DNA of 64,000 bases from positions 1 to 64,000 of the forward strand of contig WPIO01000228.1 in the NCBI GenBank assembly GCA_009760855.2, in the 5' to 3' direction. Origin of the DNA: Cristatella mucedo. Its lineage: Eukaryota > Bryozoa > Phylactolaemata > Cristatellidae. The notes below the pieces were generated by a model. The model was not told where the DNA came from. It was given only the letters and a program-made list of their open reading frames with translations, and did not search any database. Made by a program: the position numbers and the translations under genes. This document shows positions 1-53,123 of this stretch, one piece after another. Position 1 is the stretch's first letter. Every line of letters starts with the position of its first letter.

Positions 1-7
1 AAGTAGG

Positions 8-165
8 GATTGATTTTGTCGTTGGTTGTGGTGGGGCGGGAGGGGGTAGGTATTGTACCTATATCCAAGATATAGGAGTAATCCAGGTAGCTGCCACCCT
101 CTAGGGGGGGGGGGAAGAGCATATGCCTCCTGCCCACCACATGGCTCTGCCACTGCCCGACGCCT
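8..165. repeat. Interspersed repeat copy, G-rich, with 11-bp poly-G run
   Basis: This stretch resembles 27120-27252: both have a GTTGGT-GTGGTGG start, a TAGG-TAGCTGCC core and a GGCTCTGCCACTG end. It includes a run of 11 G at 104-114. The class is unknown. The open reading frame crossing it shows no recognisable domain. Confidence 0.4.
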
Positions 166-454
166 ACAACACGCCAAAAAGGGCAACGGTGGAGAGCTTG
201 AGATTGCACAAGCAGCGCTATCAGCTACACAGAACTTGAAAAAGCGCAAAGAATTATCTGTAGGATACAGCTGGTGGTTCGGCAGACGATATCAAGCAGA
301 CTTGTTACAAGCTTGTAGCTGCTAGTGTTCAGTGCTATGACTCACCGACCAGCAGAACGTTGCCCAAATAGAGCAACCTGAGGTCAGGTTCTCACCTTAC
401 ACGCCGGCAAGGTTGAAAGTCACACAGAGATCGGATTGCCTAAATAAATATCTT

Positions 455-850
455 GCTGCTCATAAAGCGATTCTCCTGCTCAGCTCGTATGCACCGAAAC
501 TCTGAAGCAGGCTTCCTGATACGGTCACTACATGCCATGACTTTGTATCCATTAAGTCCCAGCCCAAGACGCACCAGTTCTGGTCAACTTTCCCTTGGCC
601 CCAAATGAACTAATCTTTTTCTGTTCTTTGCATGCACACACGATTTCTAGCCATATGTCTTACTAGGCAGTGTTACTGAGTGTCTTCATGTTTGCTTCAG
701 CATGCTGGCCTAAACATGACTTTGCTTTTGCATGCTTCATAAATCGCACAAACCCTTGGGTACTGATTCTCTTACAGTGAGTTGCAAAGCGCCTGGGCCG
801 AGATTAAGTTCTCATAGGGGGCTATACAAATCAGCTATCATTACAGTCAA
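455..850 (+). mobile_element. Diverged L2/CR1-type LINE 3' end
   Basis: Contains decayed coding sequence equivalent to the LINE C-terminus (TATGCACCGAAA, also at 15820). It then has the family's 3' tail: repeated GCATGC steps, AAAGCGCC-like stem and GGGGGCTATACAAA. It best resembles the copy at 14850-16285, an older subfamily. Confidence 0.6.
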
Positions 851-1833
851 TGGCCAAGTTCAAAGTTAATAACTTTGGGGCATTGCACTCAGCATAAATT
901 TGCCTGGATGAAAACTGTGGAGCTCAATATAAAGAGCTGAAAAGGGCTTTTTATTTTTAGGTTTGTAACAATAACACAGCTATATGTCAACAGTCATTGT
1001 TTACGATGAGTAGCAAGCATCTGACGACAAAAATCAAACCGAACCACAAAGAACAAATGCAGCCAAAGAGAACCGCTTTGCCTATGGCGTTTACATAAAC
1101 CAGTGTATACAACAAAAGAATGACGGAAATTCGTCTTCAACCCTTCACATTGATTAAAAAATGGCAGATTTTCATGCTATAGCCCAATGACAATTCCATT
1201 GCTTGTTTTGGGGGTACTTAAGCATGTGCAGTAAGAGGAAAGCTACAGTGTAACGACTTTTCTCCTTTCCTATCATCTAGTTATCGCCACTTAGCATGGA
1301 TAAGACCAACGAGCTGACTGCCTTTAAGGTCTAGTTGTGTACGTTGCACCAAATGAGACTTAGCAATGATACATTTGCTAAAGAATTGCCAATTGGTAAG
1401 ACTATGGTGAGAAACAATCTGAAAATATGGCTATGACCAGTACGGTACCTTGGATTATGCAGAGACCTAGCCACCAGTGTCACCACACCCGAGAACAGAC
1501 TAACAAAAACTGATGCTTTGAGGCATCGTTTCACTACAGCCAGTGTTCAAGCTCAAAGCCTGCAGGCTTCGACTTGCAAGCTAGTTGGTAGGGATACGAT
1601 TAGGTGGCGACTTGATGTACAACGTAAGTTGCCTTGGATCACACGAGCAGAAGCCATTCTGTTTGTTAAGTGTATACGTGCTTGTTTGCAGGGGATTTGG
1701 GCACGAGTACATTGGATCCATGAAGACTATGGCAAAGTCATATGATGTACGAGAGCAAATTCCTTATCTTTTTAGCAACTCCTGTGCCCCAATGAGGGTT
1801 TCAATGATTCCTGCCTTCAGAAGATGGTGAAAT
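851..1833. other. No feature recognised (probable intron or 3' sequence of gene A)
   Basis: No homologue of the four missing C-terminal gene A exons is seen on the minus strand. Two overlapping plus-strand open frames (1518-1830) have a donor-like and an acceptor-like site between them but no recognisable protein similarity. Confidence 0.4.
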
Positions 1834-1887
1834 GTGTCGGCATAGGGGCTATGATCTGGGGTGTCGGCATAGGGGCTATGATCTGGG
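1834..1887. repeat. Perfect 27-bp tandem duplication (2 copies)
   Basis: The unit GTGTCGGCATAGGGGCTATG plus 7 more bases occurs twice in a row without a mismatch (1834-1860 and 1861-1887). Recent local slippage. Confidence 0.9.
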
Positions 1888-2756
1888 GATGCTTCTGAAG
1901 CAACAGGCTACCTGTTACACATTGCTTATCTCGGATCAAGATGCAAGAGGCTTAGATAGAACTAATCCACAACGTTGTGATGCTAACGCAATGAGGCTTT
2001 GAAGAGCTAACTGTATTTAATCTTTTAAACAGGAAAATGACCCTCACTAAACGGCTGAGTATAATATTTTTCCACAGCACTACTGAGTTTCGTTCAGGGC
2101 CCATTACATTCACGGAGTGGCTAGTCGATCTACTGACTCGAATCCCGAACTTTGGGCATGTTTGGGATAAAGCACCTAGAAAGCTCAGAGCACAAGTAGG
2201 TGGTACCACGACTGAATACTCGCTTTTCTCTCGTCTGCAGGACGTTTGGAGAGCGGCGATGGCAAATGTTTGCTAACGTTTAGCTTGCTCTACGCCAAAG
2301 AGGCTCAGGTAGCTTACTGCTCATCGAGGTGATAACAACTTCATTTTAGTGCTACAAGCTAATAGACGTGTACTTATACTTTACGTGTGTGTCACGTAGG
2401 CTTATTTTATATAGCACACACATGATTGAAGCACATTGCAGTAATGCTTTCATAGCAATTTGGAACTTTTAGGGTAAGGTGGCCATTTTAGGCGTCCTCA
2501 AACAAGCCTTGGAGCTCTAGCGCATATGTTTAGTCAACTGAGCAGTGCAATGAGAGAATTACTAGCTGATACTAGCTTCCAAAGATAGTAAGTCTTCACA
2601 CAGTGCTTGCTGCTAGGCTCCCACTTCAATAGCAGACTGGTTTCCTGAACATTCGTTTGTTTAGGAAGTTTTATGTGTTTTAGCTCCTTGCTTTGGCTCT
2701 CAAACGTCACGGAGCTACATTTTCTAGTCATAAGTATAATGTAAAGTATAGCAAAA
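1888..2756. other. No feature recognised
   Basis: AT-rich non-coding sequence with only short open frames and no motif I recognise on either strand. Confidence 0.4.
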
Positions 2757-2905
2757 CACTTAGCCTATCGAAATCAGAAATAAACTACTGCAGATGTCCG
2801 AGCAGAGCTGAATCAATATTTCAAATTTCACGATGATCCATGAAGTATTGGCCGAGTTATAGATTTTAAAACTGACATGCTTTCCATACTAACTGATTTA
2901 AAAGC
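2757..2905. mobile_element. Fragment of the foldback element arm
   Basis: Shares GAGCAGAGCTGAA, TTTCAAATTTCAC and TATTGGCCGAGTTAT with the right arm of the foldback element at 8230-9350. It is followed directly by a SINE-A copy. Confidence 0.6.
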
Positions 2906-3050
2906 CCCTTTTATACAGCGACAGAGGAGTCTTTACGACTATCACTGCCGCTTGCAGCGGAAATTAAGGATCGCCCGCAGACGGAATCGAACCGACGACC
3001 TCGGGACCGAGGTCGTGAAAAGCAACCAGCCACCTTATCTATTGTGCCAC
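2906..3050 (-). mobile_element. SINE-A (tRNA-derived), minus orientation
   Basis: On the minus strand the copy runs from a tRNA-like head, with a B-box-like GGTTCGATTCC relative (here CGGTTCGATTCCG), to the family body ending GTCGCTGTATAAAAGG. The head contains a perfect GACCTCGGTCCCGAGGTC self-complementary arm. Coding strand of neither gene. Confidence 0.75.
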
Positions 3051-3371
3051 TATGCATTCAGATATAAAGTGCCTAGAACGAGATATAGTTTTCTTGGAGT
3101 GCTATACAAATATCTTATTAGTACCATGACAATTCTACACTTGGTTCTTAACATGACCACAAGAGTATTGTCACAACATGACCTTGGTATTTACCCATCA
3201 ATGATCATGTCTCTGGTGGTCGGGTAAGGTCACGGTTTGGTCCCTAGCCGGAATTGTGGCCTAGGTAGATGCACTGGCTTAAGGTCTTGAGCAAACATAT
3301 TCAGATGTGAGTACCTATGCCTAATGATGAAGCCGAACAATGCATATTACTAGCAGCATGCAACATCTTAC

Positions 3372-44169
<40,798 letters not shown>

Positions 44170-44495
44170 CTAGAATATGAATGAAGGATCATACCAAAAT
44201 GAAGCGGTTTTTCAAAAAGACGGCAGCACCAGCAAAACCTGTCCTTGTGGCACTCGGAAAGCATGTGGTAGCCACATGAGTAACCTGGCCAAGCACGATC
44301 TCCAATTACTCTCTGATGTTTTTGAAGTGCCCCCAATTTCTAGAAGACGATTGGACAAGAAATTGAAATTGCATAACGAGCTTCAAATTCCACTAAAATG
44401 ATCTATCAACTTGAAACCAATGAGGCAATCTGAAAACATCCTAACAATACTGTGAAATACTATGACAGATGTGCTGCTGGGCATGTGCTGAGTTG

Positions 44496-44622
44496 GTGAG
44501 CCGTGATGGCAACTAGGTAAGGCGGTTGTTTTCATGACTTCGTCATAGGTCGTGGGTTCGAATCCTGCGGTGGGCGATCCTTTATTTGCCCTGGAAGCGG
44601 TGATGATAGCCCTAAAGGCTTT
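44496..44622 (+). mobile_element. SINE-A, plus orientation, 3'-truncated
   Basis: Head GGTGAGCCGTGATGGCAACT, AGGTAAGGCGGTTGTTTTCA, B-box-like GGGTTCGAATCC, body TGCGGTGGGCGATCCTTTAT, ending at CTAAAGGCTTTT. The usual TTTA tail is missing. Not a tRNA gene: no acceptor stem closes. Confidence 0.8.
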
Positions 44623-45229
44623 TCAAGCCCCCATGGCTGACCTGGCAAGAATGTGCCAAGGTGACTCACATCTTCAGCCCCCCTTGGGTTGTGAGCAAGT
44701 AACATCAAGGTTGAAATCCAGGGTACACCAATATGACTATGAGTGAAACTTACTGATATGTGACATCACCAACACTAGGACGTCTGGCTAATAAACTTGC
44801 CAAGGTTGCCAGCCCAACTTATGCTCCACATGCACCCTGAAGGACATTCCGGTAGGCAGCCGAGACCGTTCCAGCAAACACAGAGCGAGCGTGAATAAAT
44901 TTGTCTATGGGCCTGAAAGTTGACTCTGGCAGCTTCTGGAAATCCCGAAAAATTGGTGACTTACTACTGAAAGGCTTTAGAAAAAGCTGGGACAAAAAAC
45001 ACAGCAAAAAGGGTGTGGTTGACCTATGAACCCAGTGGGCCCTACAGTGAAAGGACTAAAAAGAATTGACCAGGAATGTCAACTTACTACCATTTTGAGC
45101 CTGGATGCTACCAATCCCTGAATAGGCAGTGCTTTAAAGACCAAGGGATGCATGCCTCGAAGGATCTGAGGATTCCACATGCGGCCTGCTAAACCTCCAA
45201 CTGAGATACTTGTTCGAGCTTGCATGCAC
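44623..45229. other. Unassigned stretch upstream of gene A
   Basis: Open minus-strand segments at about 45075-45230 and 44819-44990 have splice-like borders (GTAAGT donor near 45080, CCAG acceptor near 44945). They match no family I know. The missing first coding exon of gene A was looked for here and not found. Confidence 0.35.
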
Positions 45230-45517
45230 ACTTGTCTGGTGAGTGCTGCTTAGATGCCTTAACACTTTGAGTTATGCTGAAGGGAACTACTAACAGTAGT
45301 CCTTTCACGTGAAATCAAGTTAGCACAAGAATTGAATCCCGAACCAGTCCCATATGTGTTAATTCTACTTCTTCAAGTGCTTAACCCCTTGAAACTGCTC
45401 ACATTATTGCCAATCAGTTGACATGCATCCTTTTCAGCGTATGCAATGTGCCTAGTAAGATTTAGTTGTCTTTGATTGCAATATTAATGTTTTATTATTA
45501 TTATTATTATTATTATA
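45230..45517 (+). mobile_element. LINE 3' tail, decayed
   Basis: GCATGC-type UTR remnants, ATGTGCCTAGTAAGATTTAG and (ATT)n. 5' part unrecognisable. Confidence 0.55.
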
Positions 45518-45631
45518 TGATATTAACTGAAAAACAAGAAGTCTTGGTCCTTTCTTGGTTGACCCTACATGCATATACTTTTTTATATAATAGCAATCAT
45601 AAAACATCAGTATAACACCCTAGGAGAACTA

Positions 45632-46808
45632 AATAATAATAATAATAATAATACACTTGATAAAGCACCCTCAGAGAACTCAATCTCTTTCTCGGTGCTT
45701 TACATTTGCTGAAAAGTGAAACGCGATTGAATGGTGAGTGATATCATGCTTGATAAACATGAATAACATGGTTAGGGGTGACATGCACAGGGTCAGCATG
45801 CAAGTGTGGTTAGTGGCAGCATGCACAGTGTCAGCACCCATGAGCACATGAAACTCTAATCACAGGGACCCACTAAATGCTGTCCTAAATAGGTGTCAAA
45901 GTTCTTTTTAAAAGTGGTCAAGTCAGGGGATGTCGTGACACAAGTTGGGAGGGAGTTCCAGGCTTTGGGAGCATACGAACTAAATGCACTGTCTCCAAAG
46001 GATTTGAGGTTTGTACGAGGTATTGGTATGCTGTTGGATTCCGAAAAGCGGGTGGTACAATACTTGGCCTGGTGGGGAAGTACATCTGATAGGTAGGCTG
46101 GAGCCAGAGAATGAAGAGACCTAAAAGTGAGCGACAAAACCATGAAGTCAATCCGTTGTTTGACTGGTAGCCAGTGCCGGTCGGCGAGAAGTGGTGTGAT
46201 GTGGCAACTGCACCGCTCACGACAGACAAGCCTAGCTGCAGTTTTGCACCAGCTGTAATCGCATGATTGCACATGCCGGTAGGCCAGCAAGCAGAGAGTT
46301 ACAGAAGTCAAGACGGGATGTCACAAACTCATGGACCAACTTAGATGTCGTATTCTTATCTAAATAAGCCCGAATTTTAGCAATGTTATGTCACTGAAAG
46401 TAGGTAAACTTTACTGTGGAGCTGATGTGGTCGTCTAACGAAAGGTCACTTTGGAACATGACACCTATATTTCGTGCAGATTCAACAGGAGATATGCTGA
46501 CAGAGCCGATTTTGAGCGTCAGCCTTTTCCAATTCCTGAATCACACTGGGTTTGCCCATAACTAGTAAGTTAGTTTTGTCATCGTTTAGTTTTAGAAAAT
46601 TTGCTGCCATCCATGTGCGGATGTCATAAATGCATGCAGCAAGTGAGTTTAGAGAATTTGAGGTGCTCGAAGACTGGGAGGGATCAAAGCAAAGGTACAA
46701 CTGAGTGTCATCCGCATAGAAGTGAAAGCCTAGATCGTGCTTGGCAATCACATCGGCAAGAGGGAGAGTATGAACTGTGAAAAGAACCGGACCTAGCACG
46801 GAGTCCCG
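45632..46808 (-). mobile_element. LINE family-1, 1.2-kb 3' copy
   Basis: Minus strand: (ATT)n tail, hairpin, 3' UTR, C-terminal domain (K-A-W-N-S-L-P) and the Y-A-D-D-T-Q-L box of the RT (46482-46799 frame). 5'-truncated just before G-P-V-L-F. Several frameshifts. Confidence 0.9.
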
Positions 46809-47450
46809 ATCTCTGTCTAAGCACTTGAAATATACTGCAAAGGAAGCATGTCAATTGGTTAGCAATAATATATACTATGTCAACACGCATTAGCACAAAA
46901 AGAATAATTTATACAGACCCAGCAAATAAAAGAGGAAGAAGTGGGTTATAACTACTTTTAATTAAATGTCATCGAGTCAGGGAGTGTCGTGATGTCAGTC
47001 GGTAGAGAGTTCCAGGCTTTGGAAGCATATAAACAAAAGGCACAGTCTCTGAAGGATTTGAGGTTGGTTCGAAGCACAGCTAAATCATCTGAGTCAAGAA
47101 AACTGGTGGTTCACAGCCTGATTAGGAAGTAGTTCAGATAGGTAGGCTGGAGCAAAGGAATGAAGGGACCTAAAAATGAGTAAAAAAAAACAAACGGAAG
47201 TCTGGCTGATTCGGAGCCACTGCAGGTCGGCGAGACCGAGGTGTATTGTGGTAGTTGTGAGGTTCACGATAGACAAGGCTAGCAGAGCTTTGCACCAACA
47301 GCAGCTAATCAATTGCACAGGTGGGAAGACCAGCACATTGTGAGATGCAAGGTAGACATTGTGGATGCAAGGATACATGACGACCTCAGATATTGTAGGA
47401 GGCTGCAGCCGGGATCCGGATTCTGAACGGCAACCTGGAAAAGACACGTT
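46809..47450 (-). mobile_element. Old LINE family-1 3' end
   Basis: Minus strand: decayed tail, UTR (AAAGGAAGCATGTCAATTGG) and C-terminal coding remnants including F-R-S-L-H-S-F-A-P-A-Y-L-S-E-L-L. The younger copy at 45632-46808 adjoins its 3' end. Confidence 0.75.
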
Positions 47451-47754
47451 CGAATAGGAGGCTGCATCGCAATATGCTGGCCCGTCCCCTACAGTTTAAG
47501 CAGCTGCATTTGTGGTTGGATTACTCATAAGCTGCAGCTGCATTGCAGTTACAGCTCATGTTCTGAACTTTCAAACCTAATCTTATAGCATAACATTCAA
47601 TGCATTACTAATGCCCACTTAGCCATATAGGTGATATTAGCATAGCAGGATGATATCAGTTTCAGTTTATTAACAGTTGATCGGCACAGTGAAATGATTT
47701 CTCGTGCCCGATACGAAATTCGAGGTTGTGGGGCTAGGTACTTGCCTAGAGGAG

Positions 47755-47985
47755 CGTAGACAGAATTTAAAAAGAAGCTAAAACCCACACTGTTCCTCAC
47801 AGCACTTGCTGGTTCGATGTGAATCATCCTCTGTGCAATGATACATGTGCTGACACTGTGGATGCTATGACTAACCAATTGAAACCCTTCCTTTTCAGCA
47901 CATCTGAAGTGCCTAGAAAGAGTTTTGGTTCTCTTCGGATTCCTTCATAAATGTCTTATCATGACTGATATTATTATTATTATCT
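47755..47985 (+). mobile_element. LINE 3' end, decayed
   Basis: TTTAAAAAGAAGCTAAAACC, a short UTR, CTGAAGTGCCTAGAAAGAGT hairpin remnant and (ATT)n. Confidence 0.65.
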
Positions 47986-47989
47986 TTAC

Positions 47990-48749
47990 AGTATGGCAGC
48001 ATGACAACGCTGAAGATCTTTTTTAATTAAAAGTGAAACAAAGTCAATGGGCGACACGTAAGCAAAACAGAAATTTTTACAGGTCTAGAAGCTACGAAAA
48101 CTATGTAAAAGCAACCTAAAGGGATAGGATAATTGCTAAAACTTTACATGCGTCCAGCAGAATGAGAAGCTAACAGAATTTTCGGATAATCTAGCTAATT
48201 GCAAATGATAATACAAAATGCAGATGCTGAGGAGGCTTGAGTGAGGTACGCGAGTAAATGTGCTAAGAACCAGTAATTCGCCTACAGGGCATAAGTGATA
48301 CAAAATAAAAGGGTGCATGCTTGAACCGTTAAAAATTCTAGTGCCGCTGACTGGAAAACGACAAACAGTAAGAATTATGCCAATCGTTGTAACAGTGACC
48401 AAGCTTGCGTGTCCCAGGCTCAAATCAGCCATTTATCTATTCAACCACTCAGCTATTCATCTAGGCTGCCAGCCAGAGCAGTTTTCCTAAGTGAAGGAGT
48501 ACGATCCTCGTTCTTGACAAACAGGACAGCGACGCATCAAAGCAAAACCTAGGCAACTACCTGGAATATTGCTCTGCACTTTTAGGTAAATTTTGCACTT
48601 CAGATTCTTCGCTTTGAAGAAGTGTGTGGCAGCACACTACGCTGCAGTCAGAAATGCTGGAAGGAGGGCGAATAGGATCCAAGTAACAACCCGGTAGCAA
48701 TCGCAACCATATCTTGCTGCCAAAGATGAGTTTTAAGCGCAAAACCAGT
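47990..48749. other. Nothing recognised
   Basis: Non-coding, no repeat family recognised, between a LINE tail and the 170-bp array. Confidence 0.45.
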
Positions 48750-50128
48750 GTTTTCCACTATGCGCGAGGTACGGCCGAATGCAGCTAGATATCGCGCCGG
48801 AGGCCTGTTCCGCAATCCACCTCGATCCACCGCAATTCATTCTAGTTCCCGTCAAATCCACCACAAATCAGCTTCGCACAACTGCAGATAGTTTGGAATA
48901 TCAAACTACGCTACACGTACAATGTACCCAGAACATTTCGCGATATTCCGCTCACGCGTTCTCACGAAGTCCACTGAAATAAGATTGCACTGGCCCAGGC
49001 CAATACCGCAATCCACTGCATTCCACCATGCAACGAAAGAAATCGTGATCGAAAAGCTCCTTTTTTGATTGCATATGACAGCACACTCTGCGACAATTGC
49101 ATTAAAAAATTTCACTTGTATTGGCACGGTAGTTCTCGCGAAATACGCTGCAATCGACTGCAGTAGCCCGGGCCAATACCGCAATCCACTTCAATCCACA
49201 GAATCCACCGCATAAAAAAATCGAAATACATTGCGCCGAGCTCCAGTTTGTATTGCATATTAAAGTGCATCGTGCTGTGTGCACAACCACGTAAAATAAA
49301 AAAATTGTGCAACCTCGCGCTGTGTCAATGGGCGGCAATCGCCTGAAATGACCTGGAAAACTACACCAATCCACTCTATTCCACTGCAAATCATCCTCAA
49401 ATCGCCATCGCGAAGCTCTAAATTGACATTTCATATAGGAATAGACTCAGTTCAAAGTGCATCCACAAAGTTTCGCTCCATCGTGCTCACGCGTTCTCAT
49501 GCAATGAATTACAATCGACTGCAACGACCCGGTTCCATCCAGTGGGTTGCCGTCGATTGAACGCGCACCATGGGTAAAAAGTATGCGTGCACACAGGTAC
49601 ATGTTACGTGGAATGAGAGTTGCAGTTTATTGCAGCCAATCTTGTCAATTTTCCTCGGATTTTGCTATAGGCCCCTATCATTGCTGTTGATTGCCGTGCT
49701 TTGGTGACAATTAACAAACAGATCATCTTGAAAATTCCACGGTTTTACTTTGGACGCAGTGAAATTTTATATGTAATGACAATTGAAGCTTCCGAGCTGC
49801 CAATTTCTCTTCAATTAACCGGTAATTGGGGTATTGGCCCGGGGCATTGCTGTCGATTGCCGTTCATTGCTCGCGATTGTACGTGACGATTGGTTGAAAG
49901 GATTTTATTGCACTTTCAACACAGTTGGCTGTGACAGGTAAGATATATTTGATCTTGGCCCAGTCACTTTCCAGTGATTTGAGATGAACCATAATGGACT
50001 GCCGTATTTGCCCGGGCCATTGCCGTCTGTTGCCATGCATTGCCCAAGATTGAACGGTCAGAGCTGATTGAAAGGGTTGAAGGTATGTGTGCACGCAGTG
50101 AGATGTTACGTGGAATGAGAAATTGGAA
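48750..50128. repeat. Degenerate ~170-bp tandem array with an internal orientation switch
   Basis: In the left part, units carrying TTCTCxCGAA, CAATCGACTGCA, CCCGGGCCAATACCGCAATC and CACTGCAATCCACC recur at about 48957, 49132, 49320 and 49492 (spacing 172-188 bp). In the right part the same core appears reversed (GGTATTGGCCCGGGGCATTG, CTGTCGATTGCCG) at about 49518, 49670, 49836 and 50010 (152-174 bp). A second marker, ATGTTACGTGGAATGAGA, occurs near 49610 and 50102, about three units apart. The LINE at 50131 begins where the array stops. Short open frames in it are incidental. Confidence 0.75.
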
Positions 50129-50304
50129 CTTGGCTAAAATCGATAAACTGCCCGACAATTAAAGAAGCTACTCCATTTGGTTTCTCGTTCTTTCACACCC
50201 CTAGATCAATCAAAACTGGAGGTGGAGTTGCTATTATCGCGAGCTCGAAATTCAACTTCAAGCCATTTGCAGTACCCTCGAAGCAGTCTTTTGAACCAAT
50301 TGTC

Positions 50305-52885
50305 TTGGTCTCACCCGAAAACAAGCTACCGATAGTGGCAGTAGTCTATCGCCCACCAGGTACCAAATCCTCCTTAATCTCAGATTTCTCTGATCTCATT
50401 TCGATTCTGTGTGCAAGAAATCGATCCTTCCTCGTTATGGGTGATTTCAACGTTCACATTGATAACTTATCTGACGGTCTCAGCACCAAATTTCGTGCAT
50501 TGACTGACTCATTGTCTCCTGTGGCTCATGTGCATGGCCCTACCCACATCAAGGGTCACACACTCGACCAGATTTTCTCATACAACTGCACTTTGTCATC
50601 ACCAATTATTACCAAATCCTGCTTATCTGACCACATGCAGATCTCATTCAATCTACAGTGTGTGCCCACCTCCTCCTCTAAAATAACCTGTGAATCGCGA
50701 AACCTCAAGACCCTTGACATCGATGCTGTCCGTGCGAGAATATCTGCTTCGCCTCTGCTGCTCAGTCCTCCCTCCGATCTGTCGTCATTGGTAGATAGCT
50801 ACAACACGACACTAGCTGACAAGCTCGACGAGTTTTCGCCTCTGACAAAGCGCACTGTGCGCCCTCGCCCAGACGGCCTATGGTTTACCACAGACATTAA
50901 ACTAGCCAGGTCTACTAAACGAAAGCTTGAAAAAGCATACAAAAGATCCGGACAAACTGTCCATCGTCAGGCATATGAAGACTACTGTAAGTCATACCAA
51001 TCGATCCTAGCAAAGGTCAAGTCTAGCTTCTATAGAAACATTGTTGACTCACAGATGCACAATCCAAAAATGCTGATGTCGACGATCAACCATCTCCTTA
51101 ACCGTTCCCAGATTAACTCCTTACCTGATGATCCTTGTGATGATCTAGCCGATTGCTTCTCTCGATTCTTTGTGCCGAAGATAGACAAGATCAGGGTATC
51201 CATCCTTGCGATGACAGCCTCCCCACTAGAATGCTGCTCCTCGGTTCCTGGCTGCACCTCAATGTCTAAATTTAAGCAGGTCACTAGTGATCTAGTCCTA
51301 AAGTTCGTATCGCAATCAAAGAAGACAACAAGTCCTCTGGACCCTATTCCCACAGTCCTGCTCCTACGTTGCATTGATCTGCTGCTGCCATGCATAAATA
51401 ACATCATTAATATATATTAGCCTCAGGTCATGTCCCAGTACCTTTTAAAAAAGCTGTAGTCAGGCCTCTTCTCAAGAAAGCGACACTAGACCAAGAGAAC
51501 TTGAGCAACTTCCGCCCAGTCTCCCTTCTACCATTCCTATCAAAAACACTGGAACAGGTCGTGGCAGACCAGCTGAACTCATATATCGAAACCTCACACC
51601 TTGCTAGTAAGTTCCAGTCTGGCTTTAGAGCTAATCACTCAACAGAGTCAGCATTGCTTAGGGTATACAACGACCTACTTAGGAATGCAGACATGGGTCG
51701 AGTGTCTCTGCTTGTTTTGCTCGATCTTTCAGCAGCTTTTGACACCATCGATCACAAAGTTCTTCTAGAGCGCCTCTCATCTCGCCTGGGCATCACTGGC
51801 ACTGCTCTGCAGTGGTTCAGGTCCTATCTCAGTGGGAGACTCCAGAGTATTGACGTGAATGGACAAAGATCATCTGAAGTACCTCTGAAATATGGAGTAC
51901 CTCAGGGCTCAGTGCTAGGTCCGGTTCTTTTCGCGGTTTATACTCTCCCTCTTGCTGATGTGATTGCGAAGCACAATCTAGGCTTTCACTTCTATGCGGA
52001 TGACACTCAGTTGTACCGTTGCTTTGATCCCTCCCAGTCTTCGAGCACCTCAAATTCTCTAAACTCACTTGCTGCATGCATTGATGACATCCGCACATGG
52101 ATGGCAGCAAATTTTCTAAAACTAAACGATGACAAAACTAACTTACTAGTTATGAGCAAACCGCAAATTTTCTAAAACTAAACGATGACAAAACTAACTT
52201 ACTAGTTATGAGCAAACCGAATGCAATTCAGAGATTGGAAAGGCTGTCTCTCAAAATTGGCTCTGCCAGCATATCTCCTGTTGAATCAGCTCGAAATCTA
52301 GGTTTCATATTCCAAAGCGACCTCTCGTTAGACGACCATATCAGCTCCACGGTCAAATCTGCCTATTTTCAGCTTCATAACATTGCTAAAATTCGGGCTT
52401 GTTTAGATAAGGATACCACGTCTAAGTTGGTCCATGCATTCGTGACATCTCGTCTCGACTTCTGCAACTCACTGCTTACTGGCCTACCAGCACGTGCGAT
52501 CGGGCGATTGCAGCTGGTGAAAAACTCTGCAGCAAGGCTTGTCTGTCGTGAGCGTCGCAGTTGCCACATTACTCCACTTCTCGCCGACCTGCACTGGCTA
52601 CCAGTCAAGCAACGGATTGACTTCAAGGTTTTGTCGCTCACTTTTAGGTCCCTTCATTCTATGGCTCCAGCCTATCTCTCCGACATACTCCCCCATCAGG
52701 CCAAGCATCGTACCACCGGCTTTTCGGAATCCAACAGTCTAGAAATACCTCGTACAAATCTCAAATCCTTTGGAGACCGTGCATTTAGTTCGTATTCTCC
52801 CAAAGCCTGGAACTCCCTTCCGACCTGCGTCAGAACATCCCCTGACCTGACCACATTTAAAAAGAACTTAAAAACACCTATTTAG
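50305..52885 (+). pseudogene. LINE ORF2 remnant (endonuclease, RT, C-terminal domain)
   Basis: Three open blocks: 50305-51420 (endonuclease C-terminus and connector), 51501-52175 (RT core with Y-A-D-D) and 52208-52885 (C-terminal domain). The first break is a 1-bp loss giving N-I-I-N-I-Y-stop at 51420, also present in the copy at 38209. The second is a 56-bp tandem duplication at 52107-52218. Otherwise well preserved, so the insertion is fairly young. Confidence 0.9.
52107..52218. repeat. 56-bp tandem duplication inside the LINE
   Basis: GCAAATTTTCTAAAACTAAA and the following 36 bases are repeated exactly once more, shifting the reading frame. No other copy in the window has it. Confidence 0.95.
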
Positions 52886-53075
52886 GACAGCATTTAGTGG
52901 GTCCCTGTGATTCGTCCTTCACGTGCTTATGCGTGCTGACACTGTGCATGCTGCCACTAACCACATTTGCATGCTGACCCTGTGCATGTCACCCCTAACC
53001 ATGTTATTCATTTTGTTTGTTTTTTAAGCATGATTTTACTTACCATTCAATTGCATTTCCCTTTGCAGCAAATGT

Positions 53076-53115
53076 AAAGCGCCTAGAAAGAGATTAAGTT
53101 CTCTGAGGGCGCTTT
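53076..53115 (+). other. LINE 3' UTR stem-loop
   Basis: AAAGCGCC and GGCGCTTT pair across 24 nt that contain an inner AGAGA...TCTCT stem. The structure is repeated in nearly all LINE family-1 copies and in SINE-B, with paired changes (for instance AAGTGCC with a decayed partner). This fits a reverse-transcriptase recognition element like that of L2-clade LINEs. Confidence 0.7.
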
Positions 53116-53123
53116 ATCAAGTG

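Noticed and set aside
1518-1830. Two overlapping plus frames with a GTAAGT and a TTTGCAG between them
   Set aside because: Spliced products show no family resemblance and soon hit stops; kept only as a note.
44177-44401. 75-codon plus open frame with a C-P-C-G-T-R-K-A-C-G motif
   Set aside because: No known family, it begins next to exon 1 of gene A on the other strand, and has no supporting splice sites.
44496-44622. Possible tRNA gene (A- and B-box-like sequences, GGTTCGAATCC)
   Set aside because: No closing acceptor stem, and the same sequence recurs with a fixed body and (TTTA)n tail: it is a SINE head. The same applies to 2906, 4996, 8958, 24518 and 15117.
44819-45230. Minus-strand open segments with splice-like borders upstream of gene A
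   Set aside because: They do not match the XDH N-terminus or any other family I know; retained only as an unassigned stretch.
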